NCBI RefSeq assembly: GCF_002237445.1
Contig: NZ_CP022527.1
Coordinates: 1,984,001 to 2,048,000, forward strand
From: Neisseria sp. KEM232
Lineage (GTDB): Bacteria > Pseudomonadota > Gammaproteobacteria > Burkholderiales > Neisseriaceae
Direction: 5' to 3'
Length of the DNA stretch: 64,000 nt
Shown one piece after another: positions 1-7,216 of this stretch (positions are counted from its first letter, which is position 1; every line of letters begins with the position of its first letter). Position numbers and translations under genes: made by a program. The notes beneath the pieces are model-generated. The model made no database searches. It saw nothing but the letters and a program-made list of their open reading frames with translations, and was not told the DNA's origin.

Positions 1-1
1 C

Positions 2-904
2 CAATATCTCGGTAAAACCGGCGAACTCAACGCCCTGCTCAAGCAGCTCGGACAAATGTCGCCCGAAGAGCGCAAAACCGTCGGCGCGCACATCAACGAG
101 TGCAAAAATCGTTTTCAGGCTGCCTACAACGCCAAGCGCGATGCGCTGAACGAAGCCAAGCTGCAACAGCGCCTGGCCGCCGAAGCGCTCGACATTACCC
201 TGCCCGGCCGCAGCCAAGAGCAAGGCGGCCTGCATCCCGTTACCCTGACCCTGCAACGCGTGGTCGAACTCTTCCACGGACTCGGCTTCGACGTGGCCGA
301 CGGCCCCGAAATCGAAGACGATTTCCACAATTTCCAAGCGCTCAACATCCCGCAAGACCATCCCGCCCGCGCCATGCAGGACACTTTTTATGTCGAAAAC
401 GGCGACGTTTTGCGCACCCACACCTCGCCCATCCAAATCCGCTACATGCTCGACAAAAAAGAGCCGCCCATCCGCATCATCGCCCCCGGCCGCGTGTACC
501 GCGTGGACAGCGACGCCACCCATTCGCCGATGTTCCACCAAGCCGAAGGCCTGTGGGTGGAAGAAGGCGTAACCTTTGCCGACCTTAAAGCCGTGTTCAC
601 CGACTTTATCCGCCGCTTTTTCGAGCGCGACGATTTGCAGGTGCGCTTTCGCCCCTCGTTCTTCCCCTTCACCGAACCCTCCGCCGAAATCGACATCATG
701 GGCGACAACGGCAAATGGCTGGAAGTGGGCGGCTGCGGCATGGTGCATCCCAACGTGTTGAAAAACGTCAATATCGATCCCGAAAAATACACCGGCTTCG
801 CCTTCGGCATCGGCCTCGACCGCTTCGCCATGCTGCGCTACGGCGTAAACGATTTGCGCCTGTTTTTTGACAACGACTTGGCGTTTTTGAAGCAGTTTTC
901 TTGA
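2..904 (+). CDS. pheS: Phenylalanyl-tRNA synthetase alpha subunit (5' end outside the window)
   Basis: Catalytic subunit of the cytoplasmic alpha2beta2 enzyme that charges tRNA-Phe. The reading frame is open from base 2, and the first visible residues (QYLGKTGELNALLKQLG) match the N-terminal coiled-coil region of PheS, so the true start lies before the window. Class II motifs follow: a motif 2-like RVYRVDSDATH, FRPSFFPFTEPSAE, and the C-terminal GFAFGIGLDRFAML of motif 3. The partner pheT is not adjacent: it starts 2.7 kb downstream, after a restriction-modification insert. A DUS-like inverted pair follows the stop. Confidence 0.97.
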   Translation, partial: QYLGKTGELNALLKQLGQMSPEERKTVGAHINECKNRFQAAYNAKRDALNEAKLQQRLAAEALDITLPGRSQEQGGLHPVTLTLQRVVELFHGLGFDVADGPEIEDDFHNFQALNIPQDHPARAMQDTFYVENGDVLRTHTSPIQIRYMLDKKEPPIRIIAPGRVYRVDSDATHSPMFHQAEGLWVEEGVTFADLKAVFTDFIRRFFERDDLQVRFRPSFFPFTEPSAEIDIMGDNGKWLEVGGCGMVHPNVLKNVNIDPEKYTGFAFGIGLDRFAMLRYGVNDLRLFFDNDLAFLKQFS

Positions 905-908
905 AAAT

Positions 909-937
909 GGCTGTCTGAAAAGTTTTCAGGCTGCCTG
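909..937 (+). terminator. Imperfect DUS-like hairpin after pheS
   Basis: TGGCTGTCTGAA is followed closely by TTCAGGCTGCCT, giving an imperfect stem. Neither arm is the standard AG-DUS; the second is the complement of AGGCAGCCTGAA. It probably ends pheS transcription and marks the left edge of the inserted restriction genes. Confidence 0.45.
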
Positions 938-1044
938 TTAAAGTACAAGAGCGATTCGATAGAGACGCCGGCTCCCAAATTCGCGACGCATTACGTCCTG
1001 AATTCACACAGGTTTTGAGCAAACGTTTCAGACGACCTATTCTG

Positions 1045-1518
1045 ATGGACAGACTGACCGCCGAACAACGCCGAAAATGTATGCAGGCCAACAAAAGCAA
1101 GGGCACGAAACCCGAGCTTCTGCTGGCTAAGGCCATGTGGAAACTCGGGCTTCGTTACCGGAAAAACAGCAAAACCGTTTTCGGCAAGCCGGATTTCAGT
1201 TTTAAAAAATACAAAGTCGCCGTATTTGTGGATGGAGAGTTTTGGCATGGCAAAGACTGGGAAAAGCGCAAAAACGACATCAAGAGCAACCGGGAATTTT
1301 GGCTTGAAAAAATCGAACGCAACATACGGCGCGATGCCGAAGTAACAGGCCGTCTGAAAGAAGAGGGTTGGACGGTGTTTCGGTTTTGGGGAGGAGATGT
1401 TGTGAAAAATGCCGAAATACCCGCCCGAAAAATTTCAGGCTGCATTTCGGCAAAGCAGTGTTTAAAGCAGGGGAATGATGTTTTGGGCAATACTGCGGAT
1501 GACGTTTACTGCGACTGA
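1045..1518 (+). CDS. vsr: Very short patch repair endonuclease (Vsr)
   Basis: Vsr nicks beside T:G mismatches that arise when 5-methylcytosine deaminates, so it usually accompanies a C5 methyltransferase. The 157-residue product has the family order: RRKCMQANKSKGTKPE near the N-terminus, GKPDF with the likely catalytic Asp at about residue 50, FVDGEFWHG with His at about 68, then FWLEKIERNIRRD. I chose the ATG at 1045; an upstream TTG at 1015 is possible but lies in DUS-like sequence. Its last 57 bases overlap, tail to tail, the 3' end of the methyltransferase gene on the other strand. The segment is AT-richer than pheS and pheT, suggesting transfer. Confidence 0.92.
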   Translation: MDRLTAEQRRKCMQANKSKGTKPELLLAKAMWKLGLRYRKNSKTVFGKPDFSFKKYKVAVFVDGEFWHGKDWEKRKNDIKSNREFWLEKIERNIRRDAEVTGRLKEEGWTVFRFWGGDVVKNAEIPARKISGCISAKQCLKQGNDVLGNTADDVYCD

Positions 1519-2535
1519 ATTGCCGAACTGTTTGTAAAGCTGAACGTCCGACACACCGCGCTTTCTGGCTTTTTCTACTATTTCATCAGGGAATCCCTGC
1601 AACCGTGCGGCTTCCAGCGGGGTAAGTTTGCGGGGGTTGGCATTTTTCTGTTCGATCAGGATTTCCGATCCGTCTTTGTAGTAGCGTGCGGAAATGGTGT
1701 TGGTATAGTCAGATTGGGCATTAAACAAACCATACCCGAAACCGTTTCCTTTTTGCCGATGTTCGGCCTTCCGCCGCAGGTGTCCCTGCCAGAGTTTGTC
1801 TGAAATAGTGTATTTGGGGTCTGGGTTTTTTTCCAAAATGTCCCCCACGCTGACGGTTTTGGGTATCGGCTCGGGAAATTTGAACTGTTCTGCATCCTGT
1901 TCGGACAGGAATCCGACGATATAGATGCGTTCGCGGTTTTGCGGCAGGTTGAAGTCCTTTGCAGCCATCACTTTGGCACTGACGGTGTAGCCGAGAGCGC
2001 TTAGGGAATCGTAAATAGTTTTGAAAGTCCGCCCCTTGTCATGCCCTTTTAATCCCTTTACGTTTTCCAAAAGAAAGGCTTTCGGACGTTTTTGGCGGAT
2101 GATCTCCTCGATATGGAAGAACATTGTCCCGCGTGTGTCGGTAAAACCTTTTTTCAGCCCTGCCTGACTGAACGGCTGGCAGGGGAAACCTGCCAGCAGT
2201 AGGTCGAAATCAGGGATTTCAGACGGCGTGATTTGGGTGATGTCGCCGTGTGGAACGTCGCCGTAGAACGCGTGATAGGTGGTTTTGGCGAATTTGTCGA
2301 TTTCCGAGCTGAATACGCATTGTCCGCCTGCTTCTTCAAACGGCAGCCTGATGCCGCCGATGCCCGCAAACAGGTCGATAAAACGAAATGGCGGGTTTTG
2401 TACCGGCTTCGTTTTCCTAAAGCTGGAATACAGTTGGAATTCGATGAATTCTTGGATATTGAGCTGGTTTGATTTGCAGTGTGCAACCAATTTGTTGTGA
2501 AGGGTGTCGTCCAGTTTGATGTGTATCTGCTTCAT
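1462..2535 (-). CDS. DNA cytosine-5 methyltransferase with N-terminal ribbon-helix-helix-like domain
   Basis: Modification enzyme of a type II system, 357 residues. The C5 methyltransferase motifs appear in order: motif I FIDLFAGIGG (about 53-61), motif IV GFPCQPFS with catalytic Cys119, motif VI LLENV, motif VIII QNRERIYIVG and motif X QFGNSVAVNVI. The first 40 residues lie before motif I and resemble a ribbon-helix-helix DNA-binding fold (IHIKLDDTLHNKL, then NIQEFIEFQL). That domain is not needed for catalysis, so autoregulation is plausible. The gene diverges from the putative endonuclease gene across an 86-bp gap. The target sequence cannot be read from the protein. Confidence 0.93.
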   Translation of the reverse strand: MKQIHIKLDDTLHNKLVAHCKSNQLNIQEFIEFQLYSSFRKTKPVQNPPFRFIDLFAGIGGIRLPFEEAGGQCVFSSEIDKFAKTTYHAFYGDVPHGDITQITPSEIPDFDLLLAGFPCQPFSQAGLKKGFTDTRGTMFFHIEEIIRQKRPKAFLLENVKGLKGHDKGRTFKTIYDSLSALGYTVSAKVMAAKDFNLPQNRERIYIVGFLSEQDAEQFKFPEPIPKTVSVGDILEKNPDPKYTISDKLWQGHLRRKAEHRQKGNGFGYGLFNAQSDYTNTISARYYKDGSEILIEQKNANPRKLTPLEAARLQGFPDEIVEKARKRGVSDVQLYKQFGNSVAVNVIRSIAQNIIPLL

Positions 2536-2546
2536 ATCAGGGTGTA

Positions 2547-2572
2547 AAAATGTACCAAATTGCGCACATTTT
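2547..2572. promoter_or_regulatory. Candidate operator between divergent methyltransferase and endonuclease genes
   Basis: AAAATGT and ACATTTT form a 7-bp inverted repeat separated by 12 bases in the AT-rich gap between the two divergent starts. Position and symmetry suit an operator, possibly for the ribbon-helix-helix domain of the methyltransferase. This is inference from position alone. Confidence 0.35.
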
Positions 2573-2621
2573 ATTTTTTACCCGAGATTTTGCCAAGTAA
2601 TTTTTGAAATTGGGTCTCTTA

Positions 2622-3608
2622 ATGAAATGCATAGAAAATATCGTATTGCAGCCTGAAGCCGAATGTGAATGGGATGATTTGGAAGAAACCGAAGGTTTTT
2701 ACCGTCCGCTTTATGCGTTGCTTTATACCGGATTGCCAAATCACGGAAGATTGATGTCTCTGGATTGGGATGATTTCAAAGAAAGGGCAGAAGGTTTATA
2801 CAACGCATTATCCCCCGAAGTACAAAGGAGGCTGAGAAAATCTGTTGGCACTGCTCCTGCAGACTACAGAAAGAATCCCCATCAAAAATTGGCTTGGATG
2901 TTTGCAAACCGATTTCCTGCTTTTGGTGCGGTGCTGAAACACGTCCATTTGAATGCGGATATTCTGCTGAAAACAGTAGCTCTTCTAATGGAAGAAGATG
3001 TTGGTGCAGAAAACTTTATCCGCTTTAAAACCAAAATTGACGCATTAAACCGACTGGCTTGGACAAGAACTCAGACGGATTCCGAATCTCAAAGCGGCGT
3101 TTCCAATCTGGGTACAATTTCTGAAACCTTATTGGAAAGGGCATTGGCAGATTTGATTGACGGCAGCCGTTTTTTCAAAACCAGTAATCAGGAAATCCAG
3201 TCTTACGGAGATTTTGTCCTGATGTGTCTGCCCAACAATCTGTGGTTGTCGGTAAAGTCGAACTATGCGCGGGAGAGACTGCTTGCATCCGGCTATACGA
3301 CAGATATTCTCGGTGTCGGTTTCTTTACTGATTACAGAGAATTTACCAGCAAGGCAAAAATCCGCAATTTTCAAAGGGTCGGATTTTTGGCTATGTATCT
3401 GCCGGATGTTCCGGTTTCCCGAGATCAGCAGGAAGCAGAAATAAGTACTTATGAAGAAGTCAGAGAATTTTATCAGCGGCAGAATCATGAAATGCCAAAG
3501 AATATCAACGGTACAGATTTTCTGAGACCTTTGTCAGGTCTCTATAACGATTTGGCAGCATTGCTTGAAGAAGAAAATATCCAAAACAGGACAACCATCA
3601 AATTTTAA
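2622..3608 (+). CDS. Putative type II restriction endonuclease
   Basis: 328 residues from the ATG at 2622; an in-frame TTG at 2604 is less likely. I do not recognise its family by name. Its place beside a divergent C5 methyltransferase and vsr argues that it is the cognate endonuclease. A possible PD-(D/E)xK-type core is visible: Asp197 in SYGDFVL, then LSVKSN with Lys212, where Ser replaces the usual acidic residue, preceded by an acidic helix (ISETLLERALADLI). No helicase or ATPase motif is present. Codon use is AT-rich like the methyltransferase. It ends 18 bp before pheT. Confidence 0.65.
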   Translation: MKCIENIVLQPEAECEWDDLEETEGFYRPLYALLYTGLPNHGRLMSLDWDDFKERAEGLYNALSPEVQRRLRKSVGTAPADYRKNPHQKLAWMFANRFPAFGAVLKHVHLNADILLKTVALLMEEDVGAENFIRFKTKIDALNRLAWTRTQTDSESQSGVSNLGTISETLLERALADLIDGSRFFKTSNQEIQSYGDFVLMCLPNNLWLSVKSNYARERLLASGYTTDILGVGFFTDYREFTSKAKIRNFQRVGFLAMYLPDVPVSRDQQEAEISTYEEVREFYQRQNHEMPKNINGTDFLRPLSGLYNDLAALLEEENIQNRTTIKF

Positions 3609-3626
3609 ATCCGAAAGAGTAAAACC

Positions 3627-5990
3627 ATGCAATTCTCCTACTCCTGGCTGAAAACCCAAGCCGATACCGAACTTTCTGCCGATAAGCTGGAACATCTGTT
3701 AACCATGTCCGGCTTGGAAGTGGAAGAAGCCGAGACTGCCGCGCCTGCGTTTGCAGGTGTGGTGATTGCCGAAGTGAAATCCGTTGAAAAACATCCTGAT
3801 GCCGATCGTTTGAACGTTACTCAAGTTGATGCGGGTACGGGTGAGTTGGTGCAGATTGTGTGCGGTGCGCCGAATGTGAAAGCGGGCATCAAAGTGCCGT
3901 GTTCGCTGCCGGGCGCGGTGTTGCCGGGCAATTTCAAAATCAAGCCGACCAAGATGCGCGGGGTGGAATCGAACGGAATGTTGTGTTCTGCCAAAGAGTT
4001 GGGCTTGCCCGATGATGGTGTGGACGGCCTGCATGTCCTGCCTGCCGATGCGCCCGTCGGTGCGAACATCCGCGATTATCTGGATTTGGACGACACGCTG
4101 TTTACGCTGAAAATCACGCCCAACCGCGCTGATTGCTTAAGCATCAAGGGCATCGCCCGCGAAGTGGCGGCGCTTACCGGCTGTGAATTTGCGCCGACTG
4201 TGATTCAGACGGCCTCTGTCAGCAGCGGCAAAACCCAGCCCGTGCGCATTGATGCACCGGCCGACTGCGGCCGCTTTATTAGCCGTGTGATTGAAAATGT
4301 CAACGCGCAGGCCGCCACGCCCGCGTGGATGCGCCAACGGCTTGAGCGCAGCGGCATCCGCAGCATTTCCGCGCTGGTGGACATCGGTAATTATGTGATG
4401 CTGGAAATCGGCCAACCGATGCACGTTTTCGATGCCGACAAAATTTCAGGCAGCATCATCGTGCGCCGCGCCGAAAACGGTGAAGTGCTGGAATGTTTGA
4501 ACGAAAAAACCGTTACGCTGGCCGACAATACGTTGGTGATTGCCGACGAAAAAGGCGCGTTGAGCATCGCGGGCATGATGGGCGGCGCGGCCAGCGCAGT
4601 TTCAGACGGCACGCGCAATATCGTGCTGGAAGCGGCGTGGTTTGCGCCGGCCGTTATTGCGGGCAAATCGCGCCAATACGGCTTCGGCTCGGATTCTTCG
4701 TTCCGCTTCGAGCGCGGCGTGGACTACCGTTTGCAGGCCGATGCGATTGAGCGCGCCACCGAATTGGTATTGCAAATCTGCGGCGGCCAGGCGGGCGAGA
4801 TGGTCGAAGCGCTGGGCGAATTGCCGTCTGAAAAACGCGTATCCGTGCGCTTGGATCGCGTGGCCAAAGTGTTGGGCGTGGACATCGCCGCCGAACAGGT
4901 CGAAACCATTTTGCGCACGCTCGGTTTGCAGCCTGAAAAAACCGCCGACGGCTTTCAGACGACCTCGCCGAGCTTCCGTTTCGACATCGAAATCGAAGCC
5001 GATTTAATCGAAGAAATCGGCCGCGTGTACGGCTACGAAAACATCCCCGACGATGCCACTTCAGGCAGCCTGAAAATGCTGCCGCTGCCCGAAACCCGCC
5101 GCCCGCGCTTTGCCGTGTACAACGAAATGGCCGCGCGCGGCTACCGCGAAGTGGTCAGCTACGCCTTTGTCGATGAAGCGTGGGAAACCGATTTTGCCGC
5201 CAACGCCAACCCCATCCGCTTGCAAAACCCGCTGGCGGCGCAATACGCCGTAATGCGCTCGACGCTGGTGGGCGGCCTGGTCGAAATCCTGCAAAACAAT
5301 TTAAACCGCAAGCAAAACCGCGTGCGCATTTTTGAAATCGCCCGCGTGTTTGCCAAAGGTTCAGACGGCCTGTTTGCGCAAAACGAGCGCATCGGCGGCC
5401 TGTGCTACGGCGCGGCCATGCCCGAGCAATGGGGCGAAAAAACGCGCAACGCCGATTTTTACGACATCAAGGCCGATGTAGAAAACCTGTTGAAAAACAG
5501 CAAAATCGAGTTTGTCAAAACCGCCCATCCCGCGCTGCACCCCGGCCGCGCCGCCGAAATCGTTTCAGACGGCCGCGTGATTGGTTTTGTCGGCGAGCTG
5601 CACCCCAAATGGCTGCAAAAATACGACCTGCCGCAAGCGCCGCTGGTGTTTGAAGTCGATATGGACGCGGTTTTGCAGCGCGAGAAAACCCGCTATCAGC
5701 CCGTGTCCAAATTCCAGGCCGTGCGCCGCGATTTGGCCTTTGTACTGCCCGAAAACGTGTCCTACGCCGAACTCGAAAGCAGCCTGAAAACCGTTTCCAG
5801 CCCGCTGGTGCAGGAAATCGCGCTGTTTGACGTCTATCGCGGCACCGGCCTGCCCGAAGGCATGAAGAGCATGGCGGTGAAAGTACTCTTGCAGGACATG
5901 GAAAACACACTCACCGACGAAGCCGTCGAACCGGTAATGGCCAAGCTGGTGGACGCGGCGGCGGCTGTGGGGGCACAATTGCGTGCTTAA
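3627..5990 (+). CDS. pheT: Phenylalanyl-tRNA synthetase beta subunit
   Basis: 787 residues, full length. Domains in order: N-terminal tRNA-binding (EMAP/OB-like) domain with KHPDADRLNVTQVD and VCGAPNV, the B3/B4 editing domain, B5, and the C-terminal ferredoxin-like anticodon-binding domain (FQAVRRDLAFVL). It pairs with PheS. The start ATG at 3627 follows the endonuclease gene by only 18 bp, so pheT may be read from a promoter in the insert or by read-through. Base composition returns to GC-rich within pheT. Confidence 0.97.
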   Translation: MQFSYSWLKTQADTELSADKLEHLLTMSGLEVEEAETAAPAFAGVVIAEVKSVEKHPDADRLNVTQVDAGTGELVQIVCGAPNVKAGIKVPCSLPGAVLPGNFKIKPTKMRGVESNGMLCSAKELGLPDDGVDGLHVLPADAPVGANIRDYLDLDDTLFTLKITPNRADCLSIKGIAREVAALTGCEFAPTVIQTASVSSGKTQPVRIDAPADCGRFISRVIENVNAQAATPAWMRQRLERSGIRSISALVDIGNYVMLEIGQPMHVFDADKISGSIIVRRAENGEVLECLNEKTVTLADNTLVIADEKGALSIAGMMGGAASAVSDGTRNIVLEAAWFAPAVIAGKSRQYGFGSDSSFRFERGVDYRLQADAIERATELVLQICGGQAGEMVEALGELPSEKRVSVRLDRVAKVLGVDIAAEQVETILRTLGLQPEKTADGFQTTSPSFRFDIEIEADLIEEIGRVYGYENIPDDATSGSLKMLPLPETRRPRFAVYNEMAARGYREVVSYAFVDEAWETDFAANANPIRLQNPLAAQYAVMRSTLVGGLVEILQNNLNRKQNRVRIFEIARVFAKGSDGLFAQNERIGGLCYGAAMPEQWGEKTRNADFYDIKADVENLLKNSKIEFVKTAHPALHPGRAAEIVSDGRVIGFVGELHPKWLQKYDLPQAPLVFEVDMDAVLQREKTRYQPVSKFQAVRRDLAFVLPENVSYAELESSLKTVSSPLVQEIALFDVYRGTGLPEGMKSMAVKVLLQDMENTLTDEAVEPVMAKLVDAAAAVGAQLRA

Positions 5991-6005
5991 TCTATTGAAT
6001 ATGTT

Positions 6006-6033
6006 TTGAAATCTGAGCGGAAATTGGTAAAAT
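6006..6033 (+). promoter_or_regulatory. Candidate promoter of ihfA
   Basis: TTGAAA and TAAAAT with a 16-bp spacer, ending 30 bp before the ihfA start. It lies in the short pheT-ihfA gap and could give IHF independent expression. Confidence 0.4.
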
Positions 6034-6063
6034 CCGCGTCCGTTACAATAAAAAGGTAAGCAA

Positions 6064-6372
6064 ATGACACTGACTAAAGCCGAATTGGCCGATATTTTGG
6101 TCGATAAAGTAAGCAACGTAAGCAAAAACGACGCAAAAGAAATCGTCGAACTTTTTTTTGAAGAGATCCGCAGCACTTTGGAACGCGGCGAGGAAATCAA
6201 GATTTCGGGTTTTGGCAACTTCCAGCTGCGCGACAAACCCCAGCGTCCCGGCCGCAATCCGAAAACCGGCGAGGAAGTACCCATCAGCGCCCGCCGCGTT
6301 GTGACTTTTCATGCCAGCCAAAAATTGAAAGGCATGGTGGAGCATTATTATGACAAGCAGCGCCAACGTTGA
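6064..6372 (+). CDS. ihfA: Integration host factor alpha subunit
   Basis: Nucleoid-associated protein that bends DNA as a heterodimer with IhfB. The 102 residues show the HU/IHF fold: TLTKAELADILVDKV, the signature GFGNFQLRDKPQRPGRNPKTG with the Arg-Asn-Pro of the minor-groove arm, and the C-terminal helix. Length is usual. pheST-ihfA is a common order. The 3' end overlaps the next gene by 23 bp in another frame. Confidence 0.97.
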   Translation: MTLTKAELADILVDKVSNVSKNDAKEIVELFFEEIRSTLERGEEIKISGFGNFQLRDKPQRPGRNPKTGEEVPISARRVVTFHASQKLKGMVEHYYDKQRQR

Positions 6373-6685
6373 TTTGCCCCCGATTCCGGCGAAACGCTAT
6401 TTCAGTTTGACCGAATTGTGCGAGCTGGCACAGATCAGTCCGAAGCAGTTCGCACAATGGCAGCAGGAACACGGCATTGTGGTGGGCTACGGTGCGGATC
6501 ACTATACCCGTGCGGATGTGGTGAAAGCCAGAAAGCTGCGGGACACTTTCGCGCCGTTTGTCGATGTGTTCAACCATAACGGGTTGGATGCGGACGGTCG
6601 GCCTGCCGCTACGGCGGAGGAAATCAAAACGGGCTTGACTGCTTTGTCGGATAAAATCGAAAAAGCGCTTGCCGGAAACGGTTAA
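6350..6685 (+). CDS. MerR-family-like helix-turn-helix protein
   Basis: 111 residues. The N-terminal half (KRYFSLTELCELAQISPKQFAQWQQ, then YTRADVVKARKLRD) has the winged-helix spacing of MerR-type DNA-binding domains, but there is no recognisable effector domain. A small MerR-like gene directly after ihfA is usual in beta- and gamma-proteobacteria. The 23-bp overlap with ihfA suggests translational coupling. Target and ligand are unknown. Confidence 0.8.
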   Translation: MTSSANVDLPPIPAKRYFSLTELCELAQISPKQFAQWQQEHGIVVGYGADHYTRADVVKARKLRDTFAPFVDVFNHNGLDADGRPAATAEEIKTGLTALSDKIEKALAGNG

Positions 6686-6697
6686 GCTCTATATAAT
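6669..6697 (+). promoter_or_regulatory. Promoter of tRNA-Pro
   Basis: TTGCCG and a consensus TATAAT separated by 17 bp, with the -10 ending 16 bp before the tRNA. The -35 box lies inside the 3' end of the MerR-like gene. Confidence 0.75.
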
Positions 6698-6713
6698 GCG
6701 CAGCTTTCCAAGT

Positions 6714-6790
6714 CGGAGTGTGGCGCAGTCTGGTAGCGCACTTGCATGGGGTGCAAGGGGTCGAAGGTTCGAATCCTTTCACTCCGACCA
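6714..6790 (+). tRNA. tRNA-Pro (GGG)
   Basis: 77 nt with encoded CCA. The acceptor arms CGGAGTG and CACTCCG pair fully. The anticodon stem is CTTGC/GCAAG around the loop ATGGGGT, giving anticodon GGG for CCC. The T arm GGTTCGAATCC is intact. Confidence 0.96.
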
Positions 6791-6799
6791 AAAAATTAA

Positions 6800-6829
6800 A
6801 AAACAGCCGTTTCAAGCGGCTGTTTTTTG
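6800..6829 (+). terminator. Rho-independent terminator of tRNA-Pro
   Basis: ACAGCCG and CGGCTGT form a 7-bp stem extended by A/T pairs, with a 7-nt loop and a run of T directly after it. Confidence 0.85.
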
Positions 6830-6871
6830 TTTCTGTATTTTGCGGGATTTCGTACTTTTCTCTTTTATGTA

Positions 6872-6895
6872 GGGGCTGTACTAGATAAGCCCTAA
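6872..6895. mobile_element. Surviving terminal inverted repeat of an IS1595/IS1016-type element
   Basis: GGGGCTGTACTAGATAAGCC adjoins the 3' end of the transposase fragment and resembles the end of IS1016-like elements as I remember it. I see no matching opposite end next to the fragment, so the element is a one-ended remnant. Confidence 0.55.
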
Positions 6896-7125
6896 ATTTC
6901 ACACCACCGACGCAGCACTTTAAGCTGCTCGGAGGGTGTGCCAAAGTTAAAACGGAACTCGCATTCTTTCAAGAAAAGCGGGAAAGATTTACGGTCGATT
7001 CCATTGTATTTGCGCAGTACGCGCTTTGCCTGATTCCAGAAATTTTCAATGCCGTTGATATGGTTCTGTCTGTCGGCAAACAGCTTGCTGTGATTAATGC
7101 TGCGTTCGAATTTTTCCTTAGCCAT
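6892..7125 (-). pseudogene. IS1595-family transposase, C-terminal fragment
   Basis: 77 residues. HINGIENFWNQAKRVLRKYNG followed by FPLFLKECEFRFNF is the typical C-terminal block of ISXO2-like/IS1595 transposases, including the Glu of the catalytic triad (GIENFW). The preceding two thirds of the protein are missing, and the sequence upstream of 7125 quickly becomes the fusA terminator. It is inactive. It lies between the str operon and tRNA-Pro and may mark a past rearrangement. Confidence 0.85.
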
Positions 7126-7163
7126 GAGCTAATTCCTTTACAAATAAAGATCACAAAGAACAA

Positions 7164-7202
7164 AGGCCGTCTGAAACGGATTCCAGAATCTTCAGACGGC
7201 CT
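7164..7202 (-). terminator. DUS-pair terminator of the str operon
   Basis: AGGCCGTCTGAA and its complement lie 15 bp apart just after fusA and can form a 12-bp stem. Neisseria commonly ends transcripts with paired DUS. Confidence 0.75.
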
Positions 7203-7216
7203 GGCGGGGTACCGAA

